A stretch of DNA of 64,000 bases from Galeopsis tetrahit (GCA_963675135.1 OY776131.1:24915881-24979880); one strand, 5' to 3'; positions 44,939 to 57,000 are shown, counted from the first letter of the stretch. Numbers and translations are program-made. The notes: generated from the sequence alone by a model not told the origin.

Positions 44939-45331
44939 ATGTCATCTTCATCTTCTATTCGATTTCAGCAAGGTCTTGTTTGTTATTGTGGTAAGGCATG
45001 TCGTACATATGCTTCTAAACAGCCTAGAAGTAAAGGAAGGATATTTCATAATTGTCCTGACTCCCTAAGTGATGGTGGTGGTGGTGGATGTGGTTTCTTT
45101 GTGTGGGCTGACACTCTAGAAAGTTTTGGTGTTGACAAGAATCAAGGTGTTACCAAGCATGAAGACCAAGAAACTGAAGACATGAAGAAAATGACTCAAG
45201 AGATGAAGAAATTGGTCATAGAGATCAAGAATTTGGCTGAAGAAATCAAGGATCTAATCAAAGTGAACAAAATCATTTTGATTGTGCTAGTTGTCATGGT
45301 TGCATCTGCCACATTCAAGTGGTTTGGTTAA
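44939..45331 (+). CDS. GRF-type zinc-finger protein with coiled coil and membrane tail, 130 aa
   Basis: ATG at 44939 lies about 95 bp after a TATA-like TATATATAAC (44843-44852). Residues about 15-60 form a zf-GRF: CYCGKACRTY, KGRIFHNCPD, CGFFVWAD, with the C-x-C..C..C ligands present. Residues 68-105 are charged and heptad-like (MKKMTQEMKKLVIEIKNLAE), a probable coiled coil; residues 107-124 (IILIVLVVMVASATF) are a membrane anchor. GRF fingers occur in DNA- and RNA-binding enzymes. This short GRF-coil-anchor layout is common among plant transposon-linked proteins. Its role here is unknown. The frame is intact. Confidence 0.85.
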   Translation: MSSSSSIRFQQGLVCYCGKACRTYASKQPRSKGRIFHNCPDSLSDGGGGGCGFFVWADTLESFGVDKNQGVTKHEDQETEDMKKMTQEMKKLVIEIKNLAEEIKDLIKVNKIILIVLVVMVASATFKWFG

Positions 45332-45429
45332 ATGCACTCCATATGAGGCTATTTTGTACTAGAATGCACTGTTATTTGTACTCAATGAAACAAATGAATG
45401 CACCTTATTTTTCTCTATACACCATATTC

Positions 45430-45650
45430 ATTATTCCACCAATAAACTGCATAAATAAACTACTACAATCCACCAATAAACTGTTCATAAATGCAACAAT
45501 CCACCAATAAACAACACAAATAAACTATAATTCACCAATAAACAACACAAATGCCACAATCCACCAATAAACAACATAAATAAACTGCAATCCACCAATA
45601 AACAACACAAATGCCACAATCCACCAATAAACAACATAAATAGTGAGCAA
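45430..45650 (+). repeat. Minisatellite downstream of the GRF gene
   Basis: Units around ATCCACCAATAAACAACA and CAAATGCCACA repeat six or seven times between the two convergent genes. Confidence 0.85.
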
Positions 45651-45783
45651 AATAAAACACTAATTTAATGTTAAGCCACTCCAATCTGAAATCATGATAG
45701 CTTCAAAAGGCAAAAGGATAAACACAGATTTTAGTGGCTTAAAAGACAAAAAAATAGGAGTTCACTAGTTTAAACTACAAACA

Positions 45784-47961
45784 CTAGGCCTTCTTCTTTC
45801 CTTTTCCTTTGTTAGCAGCATTAGTAAGACTAGACTGTGTGACATACTTCTTACCTCCCCTTATTGTTATTTTCATACCATCCACTTGAGTGCTTGAACC
45901 ACTACCACCATTAACATTTGTTGATGGTCTCTCTTGACCAATGAAATTGTGTGTGTTAAATGTCATAGGCTGCACCTCCTGTCAATTGAAATAAACAAGG
46001 TAAAATATTAAAATGAATTTAAAACAACCTATAATTCAATACAATGTGCATGTAATTGACAATACAATGTGTAAATGAAAAACTTTACATTGGAGTTAGG
46101 GGTGACAACATTGTTTACTTGTGGACCTCCTCCAATGAAATTGAGTGAGTTAAATCCAACAAGTGCACCAGGTTCCTATGAATTAGCAAATAAACAATAA
46201 GTTATTAAAATATGTAATAATTGAATCTGTTATATGCATGTAATTCATAAAAACTTTACATTTGTTGATGGTGTTTCTCTAATTCTTAAAGGCCTTTCTC
46301 TAGTTGATGCCTTTTGTTTCCTTTTTGCTCCCATCATTTTCCTGCCTTGCACAGTGGTAGGCCTCATTTGCAGCATCTGAGAATCCTGAAATTATAATAA
46401 AAAACTTGCAATTATCATTAAACAATACAATTATAATCTGAAATTAAAATAATGTGCAATTAACTTACATCTTCTTGGGTCATTGGTGGTACCAAATCTG
46501 GATCTTGGGTCATTTCTTCAGCCTCATGTGCAATTATCCTCTGATTCCTCATCAATGCTCCAAAAGTCCTCTTCATTCTCTAGTGCCATTTCATCTTCAC
46601 TTTCTAAGGAAGCCTCCTCATCATCTTGCTCATCTTGAGATTCAATAACACCAGCCCACTTTGCCTCCATATCTACATTCTCATCCAATATTTGCTCCCC
46701 ACTGTCATCACTGCAACTGAAGTCATCATCCTTCTCCTCACTACTTTCTGCCATTTCAACACCCAAACCTTCATACTGAAATAGGGGTTCAATATCCTCA
46801 AACAAATTATCAGCAAAATTTAAAGCATCTACTGCATTGGCATCAACATTATGATCATCAACACCTAATGTATTGGCCTCATTCTGCTCCAACTCAACAC
46901 CTAGATCACCAACATTCTGTCATAACTCAACACCTAGATCACCAACATTCTGTCCTAACTCAACACCTAAATCACCAACATTTTGTCCTAACTCAACACC
47001 TAGATCACCAACATTCTGCTCTAACTCAACACCTATATCACCAAAAATTTGCCCTAAATCAGTATTATGATCATCACCAACATTTTGCCCTAAATCATCA
47101 GTATTATGATCATCACCAACATTTTGCCCTAAATCATCAGTATTATGATCATCACCAACATTCTGCCCTAAATCAGGATTTCTCAAAGTTGCTGGCATCA
47201 TTCCAGGCACTTTAGGTAGTTGCACAAAATCAGTATTCAACTCCATTAGTTCATCCTCAGTATAAAACTCCACCTCCCCCAATACTTCATCCTCCTCAGC
47301 ATGTGAATTTTCAGTTTTGATTGGTTTCACTGCATCTAACCACAATTTTACTTCTTTATTGATATGCCCATTAAAGCATTGCTCTATATCAAACATACCC
47401 TCCACTAAATGCATTTTACCATCTCTCCACAATCCATAATACACCTTAGAGCCCACATAACCTAACTGCTCACATAATTTATCCAGATACTCAAAAGAAC
47501 ACCTTTTACACTCCACAAAATCAAACAAACTTACAGTACCTCCAATGTACTCGAAATTTTCATCCTTTTCAACCAACATTCCTCCATGGCGAAGGTTAAT
47601 GGTGTAATAGTTCTTGAGGTAGGGCTTTACACCTGAGGCAAGAAAATCATTACAGTTATGAGTCTCAAGAATCGGCCAAAAAATAAAATGATGAAAAACA
47701 TTCTTAAAGAACACCAAAACAGAGCATGCATACATTGTAAACCTTCATTAACCACCAAGAGTTAAAACCACCTTTAACTCCCACAAAAAAACACAAAAAA
47801 CACCGCAAAAGCTCCACAATAAACCCAAAACTCAACGAAAACTCAACCCTAAGCACAACCCTAAACTCAACTAAAACTCAACCCAAAGGAAAAAACAAGG
47901 CATACATATACATACCGTAATCTACTATGCCGTATTTCACTAAGTTCTTCCTCCGCAACAT
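45784..47961 (-). pseudogene. Mutator-type transposase gene lacking its catalytic core (five exons)
   Basis: Exons on the minus strand: 47961-47916 (MLRRKNLVKYGIVDY), 47632-46469, 46385-46260, 46175-46089 and 45978-45784, all with GT-AG borders and compatible phases. Exon 2 starts VKPYLKNYYTINLRHGGMLV, EYIGGTVSLFDF and YLDKLCEQLGYVG, the PB1-like N-terminal domain of plant MULE proteins, then acidic repeats DLGQNVGDDHNTD and DLGVELGQNVG. Exon 3 (QMRPTTVQGRKMMGAKRKQK) resembles the basic MULE C-terminus. The DDE and SWIM domains are absent. A GGA-to-TGA stop at 46920-46922 and a frameshift near 46525-46545 break exon 2. Whether any product is made is unclear. Confidence 0.8.
46895..47165 (-). 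repeat. Coding minisatellite (33-bp and 36-39-bp units)
   Basis: Encodes four DLGVELGQNVG-type and three DLGQNVGDDHNTD-type repeats. Confidence 0.9.
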
Positions 47962-48316
47962 TTTACGAGACCCCAATCAACTTGAAATTTTTGTTGTTTG
48001 ATGTGAAAACTTTGAGATTTGAGAGATTTGAGATTTTTGGGTGAGAAAACTTTGAGGAGAATGTTTGGGAATTTTGGCAAAAATGTCGTTTCGTATGAGA
48101 GGGGCAACGGTCTAGGGGTTGACGGCCACGTGCTGCTCACGTGTTAACCCTCCGTCAATTTAGACGGAAATTGGGACCAATTGTGCAATAAAATTTCGAT
48201 CAGGACCAAAAATGCATAAAAAACAATCTAACGGGACCAATTCTAAAACTCATAGGTCAAATCCCAACCACCCCATGGTTGGTGGGACCAAAAACGCAAT
48301 TTTCTCTTATAACAAC

Positions 48317-49474
48317 TAACTCACCACCTCATTTTCACTTGCAGCTGGATACTTAAATTACCCATTTACCCCTCAAATCCCCTTCCTTCCCCAGCCGTAC
48401 TGCTCTGATATTTTTCTGTCATATCACTTCCTATAGCATACCTACTTCCTTTCAAACAGAGCATACTAATTCAGTATCAATAAATTTCGAAGTAATCCTC
48501 CCCTCTCTCCAAACCCATCTCTCTCTCTCTCCAAATCTATCCCCCTTCTCCAGACGTGAGAAACGCAGATAACCAGGCCGCGGCACCTCTCTTCGACCAC
48601 CCCGAAGATGAAATCTGACGCATCTTCCAGCCGCTCAGACGCGCCGCCGCTTGTTGCATCTACCACAGACGCGATTCGCCGCATGTTGCCGTTGATTTTT
48701 GGTAACTGAAAGGTCTTCTATTCTACTTCTCCTCTACCGATTTACGTCTCCGCCATGATGAATCGATTTGTTTGGATGTGAATTTCATTTAGGAAAGTAG
48801 TTATCTGAGGTTATTGAGTTGTTTCAATCTCATAAATATTGCCTTTCACGTGTTTGATGAAAGTCCTGAGTGAAGCCTGAAAGAATTTGTCCCTGTTGTT
48901 TGTGATCATATTGATAAACATGATATATCCCTTCTCCTCTTGAGTTAATAATGTAAGATTTGTATCTAATGCTTGTGACAAAGCTTGTAAATCCGTGTGC
49001 TATGATTTTTTTATGATACTTAGGTATACAAAGCTTGTAAACTTATGATACTTATGTGCACAGACATTGTTAGCATGTGATATTTTTTTGTTTTCTTATG
49101 TTTGCTAAGGTTCATATTTGAGAAGGGAAGATACTGCAATTCGAGAACACAAATTTTCAGCTTGTAACTTTTAATAAGATTTATGTGGATCACTGGATAG
49201 TTTTTTCGTCATTTTGATTTATAGATTAATATTTCACAGTTTTATTCGTTCATCTTTTCCTTTCAAGAGACATAAAGCATAAACTCTACTGTGTTTTTAA
49301 TCTTTGTCATTCACCATCTTACCCTCTGTCTGTATCTCTCTCTTACATTTGGGAGGGGTGGGCAAATTCCACATAAATGCGTATCTAGGTATGATTAGAC
49401 CCGGCTTTTTTCGTACTATTATGTAAATAAAATTGTATAAAGAGAAAAAAAATACATATTAGTACATTTATTAT
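48317..49474. other. Leader-like CT-rich segment and AT-rich DNA, no gene recognised
   Basis: 48350-48720 has the CT- and GCCGC-rich make-up of a plant 5' leader but no family motif. 49380-49474 (GCGTATCTAGGTATGA, AGTACATTT) is a short repeat also seen inverted near 34490-34560; the Sirevirus inserted into it. Confidence 0.45.
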
Positions 49475-50341
49475 TGAAAGTGTGCTGTGGTATGTATATG
49501 AAGTGTTTAAGTTTAAGTAGAATAATGTTGTACTAAATGTTGTGACAATTGGTACAACACTGACTCTAACAGAATATCAGAAATTAAGATTAACACAGCG
49601 GAAGACTTGAAACACTAAAAACAAACGTGACACAATGGAAATAATTTTCACATAGATTTTATAAATAAAAATCTACGCTAGCCTTACGGCGAAAAACAAT
49701 ACTTATCTTCAAGTACAAATGTTGTGTGAAATGTTACAGCATTAACAATCACAACGAAACTATAAACGAGGCAGGTGCCAAGTCTAGAAAACGAACTAAG
49801 TGTATAAATTATACACTGTCGAAATGCCTAGTCTATCTAATGATTACACTCTCAATAGATAAGAAGACACACAGTCATACGGGTGGTATACAACGTATGA
49901 ACTAAAATGTAGAACTATTGGCCACAATTTCCTAACAGGGATGAACGCTCGGTCTAGGATATTGATCGAATAGAGCATACCGAATTATGAAGCCTTCAAT
50001 GGGTATTTATAGTGTGGGATACGAAATTCTAGAGGCTTCCACATTGAGGTCCTATTTTTTAGGAAACTCAACTTCCACAACTTCCATGATCTTTCTAGAT
50101 CCTTCTAGGCTGCTCCAGGTCGTTCCAAATGTATCTAGGCTGTTCTAGCATGTTCTCCAATGTTCTGGAATCTTCCAGGTTCCAGATCCTTGTAGAAGCT
50201 TCTAGATCCTGCCAGAAATGCGACAACATTTAGGTCAACATTTAATGTAGCATTTCAGAAAAGACTTAGAAAAAATCTCGGAAGGTCAAATTCAGATGTT
50301 GTTGATAATGTTAAGACATTTAAGAATTAACAACATCTACA
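49475..50341 (-). repeat. 3' LTR of Sirevirus, 867 bp
   Basis: Plus strand TGAAAGTGTGCTG to AACATCTACA; element-strand ends TGTAGATGTTG and CTTTCA. TATA box on the minus strand at 50004-50011. Confidence 0.96.
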
Positions 50342-50354
50342 ATCTCCCCCAATT
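50342..50354 (-). other. Polypurine tract of Sirevirus
   Basis: Minus strand AATTGGGGGAGAT directly before the 3' LTR. Confidence 0.93.
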
Positions 50355-50855
50355 TGACCTTTCGACTACAACACACCTGATGCACATATATTTCTATACA
50401 TACTCAGTTTTATGTACTTAGTTGAGGTTGACATCATTGCTAAGCACTAGTCAAGACAATACCTGTTGTAATCGTTGGATCAAATCGACTGAAGATCAAG
50501 GATAATTTCATAATGATCCGTGCCAAAAGATCAAGACTATTTTATCCAAAATAGAATAAGTATAAACTATACACTTACTCACAACATAAGTAACTATACT
50601 AAGATAATAAGTTAAACTGGAAGAAATTCACTTAGAATCTAAGTATGACACTAACAAAATAAAACAAACAAAAAAAATCAGAGCAACAAACATAATGTAA
50701 ACAAAATATAAACAAAAACTATACACAACCTGCAATAGTAGACACATGATAATCTGCAAACAAATTAAGCAAGGCAGTAAACAAACATCAAGTGGAACCA
50801 TTAAGCAAGTTGCAGTAATAAACATCCTATCATCTAACAGCTTTCTCCAGGAAGA
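50355..50855 (-). other. Sirevirus 3' untranslated segment
   Basis: Non-coding between the extra ORF and the polypurine tract; AT-rich. Confidence 0.6.
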
Positions 50856-53135
50856 TCAATGTTCCTGTTCATCAACTTCATCCACAAAGTAAATAGATGC
50901 AAGATGTGCAACTACATCAGTAACAGCAGCATCTCCTCCAGCATCAGGTACATCACCAGCATCAGCAGCAGCTGGAACTCCATCTTCATTTATCTCCTCA
51001 ATGACCACATTGGAGTTGGATGGTGGTGGTACTCCCCCTGTTGTAGGTGAAAGTAGGTTGGTCCACCTGTCCTTCAGGAACTGAAGTTCATCTATTGTTT
51101 CCTGCAAGTGTTGGAGTTGGAGTTTGATGAATTCCTGTGAAAGATACACATTACCAGAAATGTTGACACGAATGTTCTCAACATTTGGGGGTGCATTTCT
51201 CTGATGTGTTCTGGAAGGGCCTGGTTGATCAGAAGTAGAGGGTCTGGAAGATCTCTGTGGACTATCAGTACCAGGAGCAACTATGGGCAAATCAATGATT
51301 CTGTCCCCAATCAATAAGGCAGGAGCAATAGCAAGCAGTGGCACTCTCCCCCTCAAGACATCAGTCTTCTTAGCAGTGAAGCCATGGTGCTTCAGATAGT
51401 TTGAAATCAAGACTGGATAGGGCAGATTTCCTTTCCCAGTAGTTTTCCCAGTAAATTTCCTCATATGGTGAAAGATGGTATGTCCCAGATTGAACTTCTT
51501 AAGTATAGAAATCCTATACATAAGAATGGCTTGGTCTCTTGTGATCTTAGTGGTGTTGGTAGTGGGAATCCAATTGTATATGATCAGCTTATACAAAACA
51601 GAATGTAAGGAGGTTAAGTGTCTAGCTAGCATCTTCCTAGTCCACTTAGTCTTTCTACCCCCTGTGATTGCAGTAATCACAACATCCATATCTGGATCAT
51701 CATCCTCATCAACATTAGGAGTGTGCAAGAACTCATTAATAAGTTCTGGAGTGAATGGCACATCCCTCCCCCTAAAATTAACAGTACCATAAGACCTAGA
51801 ACTCCTTTTTCCATAACTTTTCTTCATACAGGCATAGAATTCATAAGACCAGTTTGTAAGAAAAGCTTCACCAAATGTAACAGCATTCAACAGATTTCTA
51901 TCCTCTAAGAACTTAAGCATACCCTTACTATCAAAATCAGGCACATTTATTCTTTTCTCAATCAACAGCTTCCTCTTAGAATAAATTTCTAACCTTTTCT
52001 CAACATAAGTGGAGTGATCAGAGATACCTTCATTTTCTTCCTCAGAAGGCAGTTCCTCATCAGGATCAGTGTCTCCATCATGTGCAGAGGAGCTTTTGGA
52101 TGAGCTCTTTGCTTCAGCAGATGAGCTCTTTGCCTCAGAAGATGAGCTGTCTCCACTTCCATCATCATCAGGTTCTGGTGTGGGCTCTTTTGCAGCAGCA
52201 AATGACTCAGCATTCTTCTTAAGAGATTCTTGCATGTCTCTTAGGCAAACATTGAAATCAGAATCAGAGTCTGATTCAGCAGGTTCTTCTTCAGGGATCA
52301 TCTTGGCTTTCCCTTTTTCTTTAGGATCAGCAGCAACTTTCTTCCTTCGTTCAACAACAGCTTTCTTTGGTTTCTCAGCAACAGTCTTTGGTTTCTTTGC
52401 AGCAACAGTGGCAACTTTGGTTTCTTCATCAGATTCAGTGAACACTTGAATCGGTTCACTAGCATCAGCTCCGGCTTTCTTCTTCTTCCTCATAGATTCA
52501 GAGTAATCTATTCGGGTAAACACACGGTTTGACCTCCTCCTTTGAACATGGCTTCTCTGTCTTTTTCCTTTCTGTGCATTCTTCTTGAGAGGAATGGGAG
52601 CAGACTCATCAGAGACAGAGAGTGAAGAATTTGTACCATCATCAGAAGCTTCAGCATCTTCCATTTCGACATCCTCAGAATTGGATGCATCAGCACTAGC
52701 TTCTCCTTCAGCAACGGTTTTCACATTCCGTTCCGGTGCAGCTGGCTCAGTAGGGTTTGAAGAATTGGGGGTTTTGGCAGCAGCAGCCATTTGGGCAGTT
52801 TGTTCGGCCAAATAGCTCGAGATATCCACAGTGATATCTCCAAACGTCATCACAGGTAGATGACCAGTAGTCCGAAGAGTGTTGGATACCTCTTCAACAG
52901 CCCTAGTGAATTCTTCAACAGTTGAGTCTTGTGGGATGTGGGTAGTTGGTGGAGTAGTTTGTGGAACAGGAGTGGTTGTTGATGGAGTTGCAGAGACATT
53001 GTTGTCGGCATTTGAGGAATTTGACAGTTGTGAGGCCATTGAAGCAAGAAGATTGAGAGAATTTTGGGCGTTTTGATCGGAAGATTCAGGAGAAGAGTGT
53101 GAGTGAGAGTGTGATCGAGGGTGGTTTCCAGCCAT
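50856..53135 (-). CDS. Sirevirus extra ORF, 759 aa, plant-transposon domain
   Basis: ATG at 53135 (MAGNHPRSHSHSHSSPESSD) is the first Met; the frame is open 30 codons further upstream without ATG. Residues 1-350 are low complexity, rich in S, T, E, D and A, with basic clusters (RRRSNRVF, RKKKKAG) that could be nuclear localisation signals. Residues about 385-620 (YGTVNFRGRDVPFTPELINE, WTRKMLARHLTSLHSVLYKL, LISNYLKHHGFT, LLIGDRIIDL) match the putative plant transposon protein domain (PF20167 type). A short coiled coil follows (LQLQHLQETIDELQFLKDRW). ORFs in this position in Sireviruses are often called envelope-like; I see no signal peptide or membrane segment, so that name is not supported here. 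Function unknown. Confidence 0.85.
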   Translation of the reverse strand: MAGNHPRSHSHSHSSPESSDQNAQNSLNLLASMASQLSNSSNADNNVSATPSTTTPVPQTTPPTTHIPQDSTVEEFTRAVEEVSNTLRTTGHLPVMTFGDITVDISSYLAEQTAQMAAAAKTPNSSNPTEPAAPERNVKTVAEGEASADASNSEDVEMEDAEASDDGTNSSLSVSDESAPIPLKKNAQKGKRQRSHVQRRRSNRVFTRIDYSESMRKKKKAGADASEPIQVFTESDEETKVATVAAKKPKTVAEKPKKAVVERRKKVAADPKEKGKAKMIPEEEPAESDSDSDFNVCLRDMQESLKKNAESFAAAKEPTPEPDDDGSGDSSSSEAKSSSAEAKSSSKSSSAHDGDTDPDEELPSEEENEGISDHSTYVEKRLEIYSKRKLLIEKRINVPDFDSKGMLKFLEDRNLLNAVTFGEAFLTNWSYEFYACMKKSYGKRSSRSYGTVNFRGRDVPFTPELINEFLHTPNVDEDDDPDMDVVITAITGGRKTKWTRKMLARHLTSLHSVLYKLIIYNWIPTTNTTKITRDQAILMYRISILKKFNLGHTIFHHMRKFTGKTTGKGNLPYPVLISNYLKHHGFTAKKTDVLRGRVPLLAIAPALLIGDRIIDLPIVAPGTDSPQRSSRPSTSDQPGPSRTHQRNAPPNVENIRVNISGNVYLSQEFIKLQLQHLQETIDELQFLKDRWTNLLSPTTGGVPPPSNSNVVIEEINEDGVPAAADAGDVPDAGGDAAVTDVVAHLASIYFVDEVDEQEH

Positions 53136-54055
53136 TAAGAAGAATCGGTTGGATTTCCAAGGTAGGTTTTTTAGAGTGTATGTAGTAAATTTGGGAAATA
53201 CACGGCCAAAGAGCAGTTTCTGCAAATACAGTACTTAACAAAAACTCAAAAAAGACAATTAGCAAAATAAATCACAATTAATTGAGTTTTATAGAGAGAA
53301 TGAGTGTAGTTGGAGCTTAACACGATTAATTCCAGAAATAATTTGATAGTGCTCCACATTTTTAGCCACAACCTAGATCATGGTTTAATTTGTGGGAAAA
53401 ATCAATTTTATTAATTAATTGAGTAATTAAGAAGTTTCTAGAATTTTTACTTAGTCCAAGCATAATCTGAAAAATAAAAAAACGTGGATTAGTATATAGT
53501 TAAATAAATAAAATAAATCTCAATAAATAATTAAATAATTACAACAGATAAAAATAAATTCGAATCAGGCAATGTTGTGCTCAAAACTGTTACAAACACC
53601 TCAACACGGTTTTTACATGAATTTGCTTCATTTGTGTTGCACCATATTTTTTCCTTTTGTGTTATAGCATCTAATTTGTATTGATCCATTGTTCCTGTAG
53701 AGTACATCGTAGTAGCGAACTCCGTGCCCCATACTTACTTAATGGATTACAAATATGTTGATGTTTTTACCAAATATCACCTTTTGAAAAGAAGGCATCG
53801 TAGTAGCGAACTCCGTGCTCCATAGTTACTCAGTGATTTGGTACATCTTTTAGTATGCTAATAACATTCTCATTTTTATGCATTTGAGAGGTGTAAGACA
53901 TGTTTATTTTTGCACTCCAAGGTTCTTAGATTCGTAGATATTTTACAAAGGAATTATTTAACTAAGTAAGAAATAAATTCAACTTATAAAATTTATACAA
54001 CCCATGATGTTGTCCCAAATGCTACCGCATTTGTGACAACATCCATCCGAATTTT
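53136..54055 (-). other. Spacer between gag-pol and extra ORF
   Basis: Non-coding, 920 bp. It contains a duplicated block, CATCGTAGTAGCGAACTCCG at about 53708 and 53798. A splice acceptor for a subgenomic RNA of the extra ORF would be expected here, but I cannot single one out. Confidence 0.55.
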
Positions 54056-57000
54056 TCAGATAGTGCTCATCCCAAGAGATTTCCTCAAGATTGAGAATCT
54101 CTCATGGTCTAATGCCTTAGTAAAAATGTCAGCATTTTGTTTTTCAGTAGGTATATACTCCAACTTCACAATGTTCTTCTCTACTAAATCTCTCATAAAG
54201 TGATGTCTTATGCTAATGTGCTTTGTGAGTGAGTGTTGTACATGATTCTTAGAAATGTTAATAGCACTAGTATTATCACAAAAGATTGTAAGTATACCAT
54301 TCTCAATACCATAGTCATGGAACATCTTGCTCAGCCACAAGAGTTGTGTACAGCAGCTTCCAGCAGCTATATACTCAGATTCTGCAGTAGATTGTGAAAC
54401 ACAATTCTGCTTCTTGCTGTGCCATGAAACAAGATTGTTTCCCATGTAGAAACATCCTCCACTCGTACTCTTTCTATCATCTATGTCTCCAGCCCAATCA
54501 GCATCACTATAGCCAATCAAAATGTTGTTGGTGTCCTTAGTATACCAGATTCCAAGGTCACTTGTTCCTGAAACATACTTGATGATCCTCTTCACAGCAT
54601 TCAGGTGAGATTCCTTTGGATTAGCTTGGTACCTAGCACAAACACACACACTGTACATAATATCTGGTCTACTAGAGGTTAAATACAGTAAACTACCTAT
54701 CATGGATCTGTAAAGTGTTGGATCAACATCTGTTCCAGCACTGTCTTTGCAAAGTTTCAAAGAAGATCCCATAGGAGTTTTCATTTGTTTTGAATTCTCA
54801 AGACCAAATCTTTTAACCAAGTTCTTAGCATACTTACTCTGAGAAAAGAAAATACCATCACTGCATTGTTTGATTTGAAGACCTAGAAAATAGTTCAAGT
54901 CTCCAACCATACTCATTTCAAATGTTGCAGTCATTGCCTCAACAAATTTACTCAACATTTTATCACAAGTAGAACCAAACACAATGTAATCAACATATAT
55001 TTGAGCAATTAGTATATTATTTTCAGTGTGCTTAATGAACAAAGTTCTATCTGCCTCTCCTCTAATAAATCCATATTCCAAAAGAAAGTCAGTAAGCCTA
55101 CCATACCATGCTCTAGGAGCTTGTTTAAGGCCATATAATGCTTTCTTAAGTTTATATACATGATCAGGATACTGTGGATCTTCAAATCCTATAGGTTGTT
55201 CAACATATGCTTCTTCATTTAAAATGCCATTTAGAAATGCAGCCTTTACATCCATTTGATGAAGCTTAATATCAATAAAACATGCAATAGCTAGCAGTAA
55301 TCTAATAGATTCTATCCTAGCAACAGGTGCAAAAGTTTCATCAAAATCGACTCCTTCAACTTGGGTGTAACCTTGTGCTACTAACCTAGCCTTGTTCCTA
55401 ACAATATTACCAGATTCATCAGTTTTATTCTTGAATATCCACTTTGTTCCAATGACATTAGTATGACTAGGTCTTGGAACAAGTGTCCATACTTCATTTC
55501 TTTCAAACTGACCAAGTTCTTCATGCATAGCATTAATCCAGTTTTCATCAGTTAAGGCTTCTTTAGCACTCTTAGGTTCAATTTCAGATAAATAGCATTC
55601 AGCATTTACAACATTACACATAGAAGACATGCATATTGTTCTTACCACATCTACCTTGTTTGATCTTACTCTTCCTCTTGTTTGCACTCCAACTGTAGCA
55701 TCGCCTATGATCTGGTCAGAAGGATGACTTTTACCTATTCTTGAAGAAGGATTCGTTTTGGGAATGTACTGGTCATTCTGTGAAGTTACAACTGTCTGTT
55801 CTGTCGTTGTTGACCCAGATGTGTTAACATTTGGTGCAACATTCTCAGACTTCAGTGTATTCTCAGAAGTGTCAGTAACCTGTGATACATCTTCTTCATC
55901 TTTGTCATCTGTAAGACCTTTATCATCATCAAACACAACATTAACAGATTCTTGAACAGTGTTAGTTCTAAGGTTATAAACTCTATAAGCTTTACTATTT
56001 CTAGAATAGCCTAAAAAGAAACCTTTATCACTTTTACAATCAAACTTATGAAGTTGATCCCTATCATTCAAAATGTAACACACACAACCAAATATATGAA
56101 AATATTTCACATTAGGTTTTCTGTTGTTCAAAATCTCATATGGTGTTTGATTAGTTCCAGAACGAATAAAAACCCTATTAATAATATGACATGCAGTATT
56201 CAATGCTTCTCCCCAAAATTTCTTAGCAAGACATTTGGATGTAAGCATAACTCTAGCCATTTCTTGTAAAGTTCTATTCTTTCTTTCAACAATTCCATTT
56301 TGTTGTGGAGTTTTAGGAGATGAATATTCTTGCAAGATACCCTTTTTATCACAAAAATCATTAAACATGCTGTTTTCAAATTCCCTACCATGATCAGTTC
56401 TAATACGGCCAACTTTCAAGTTAAACACATTTTTGAACCTCTTATAAAGAATTTTAAATGCAGCAAATGCTTCAGATTTGTCTCTCAAAGACTCTACCCA
56501 GGTATATCTAGAAAAATCATCTACCACAACTAAGGAATACCTCTTTCCTCCAATGCTTTCAGTTTCCATAGGACCCATCAAATCCATGTGCAGTAATTCA
56601 AAGCATCGATGTGTAGTACAATGTGACAGCATTTTGTGTGACATTCTTACCTGCTTACCTTTTTGGCATGGTCCACATACAGTGGTGTTGTGAAACCTAA
56701 GTTCTGGAATTCCTTTTACTGCATCTGCTTTGATTAGCTTTTTCATTGCTCTGTAATTTGCATGACCCAATCTTTGATGCCATAGAACATTTTCATCATG
56801 TTTTGACAAGTTACACATATTTGTTCCAATAAGATAGCAATTATCAGCTGACCTAGTACCAGTCATGACACAAACTTCATCTTTATTAAGAACATAACAT
56901 GAATCTTTATCAAATTTCACATGCAAATTATCATCACAAAGTTGACTAATGCTAATCAGATTTGCATGTAAGCCATCAACATGTAATACATTTTTAAGCT

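Larger units (their letters stand above)
44588..48316. mobile_element. Mutator-like element, 3709 bp, TSD 10 bp
   Basis: Terminal inverted repeats of about 110 bp: GAGAAAATTGCGTTTTTGGT and on, mirrored by the right end at 48213-48306. Flanking 10-mers TTATAGCAAC (44588-44597) and TTATAACAAC (48307-48316) differ by one base. Long terminal inverted repeats with 9-11-bp duplications are typical for Mutator-like elements. Two genes point inward from the ends: a GRF zinc-finger gene (+) and a core-deleted transposase-type gene (-). Non-autonomous as it stands. Confidence 0.9.

Noticed and set aside
47633..47735. ATG at 47735 as the start of the transposase-like gene
   Set aside because: This stretch is better read as intron: a donor at 47915 and an acceptor at 47633 join a 46-bp first exon in frame to the conserved domain.
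50856..53225. Start of the Sirevirus extra ORF at 53225
   Set aside because: The frame is open there, but the first codon would be TTG; the first ATG is at 53135 and is the plausible start.
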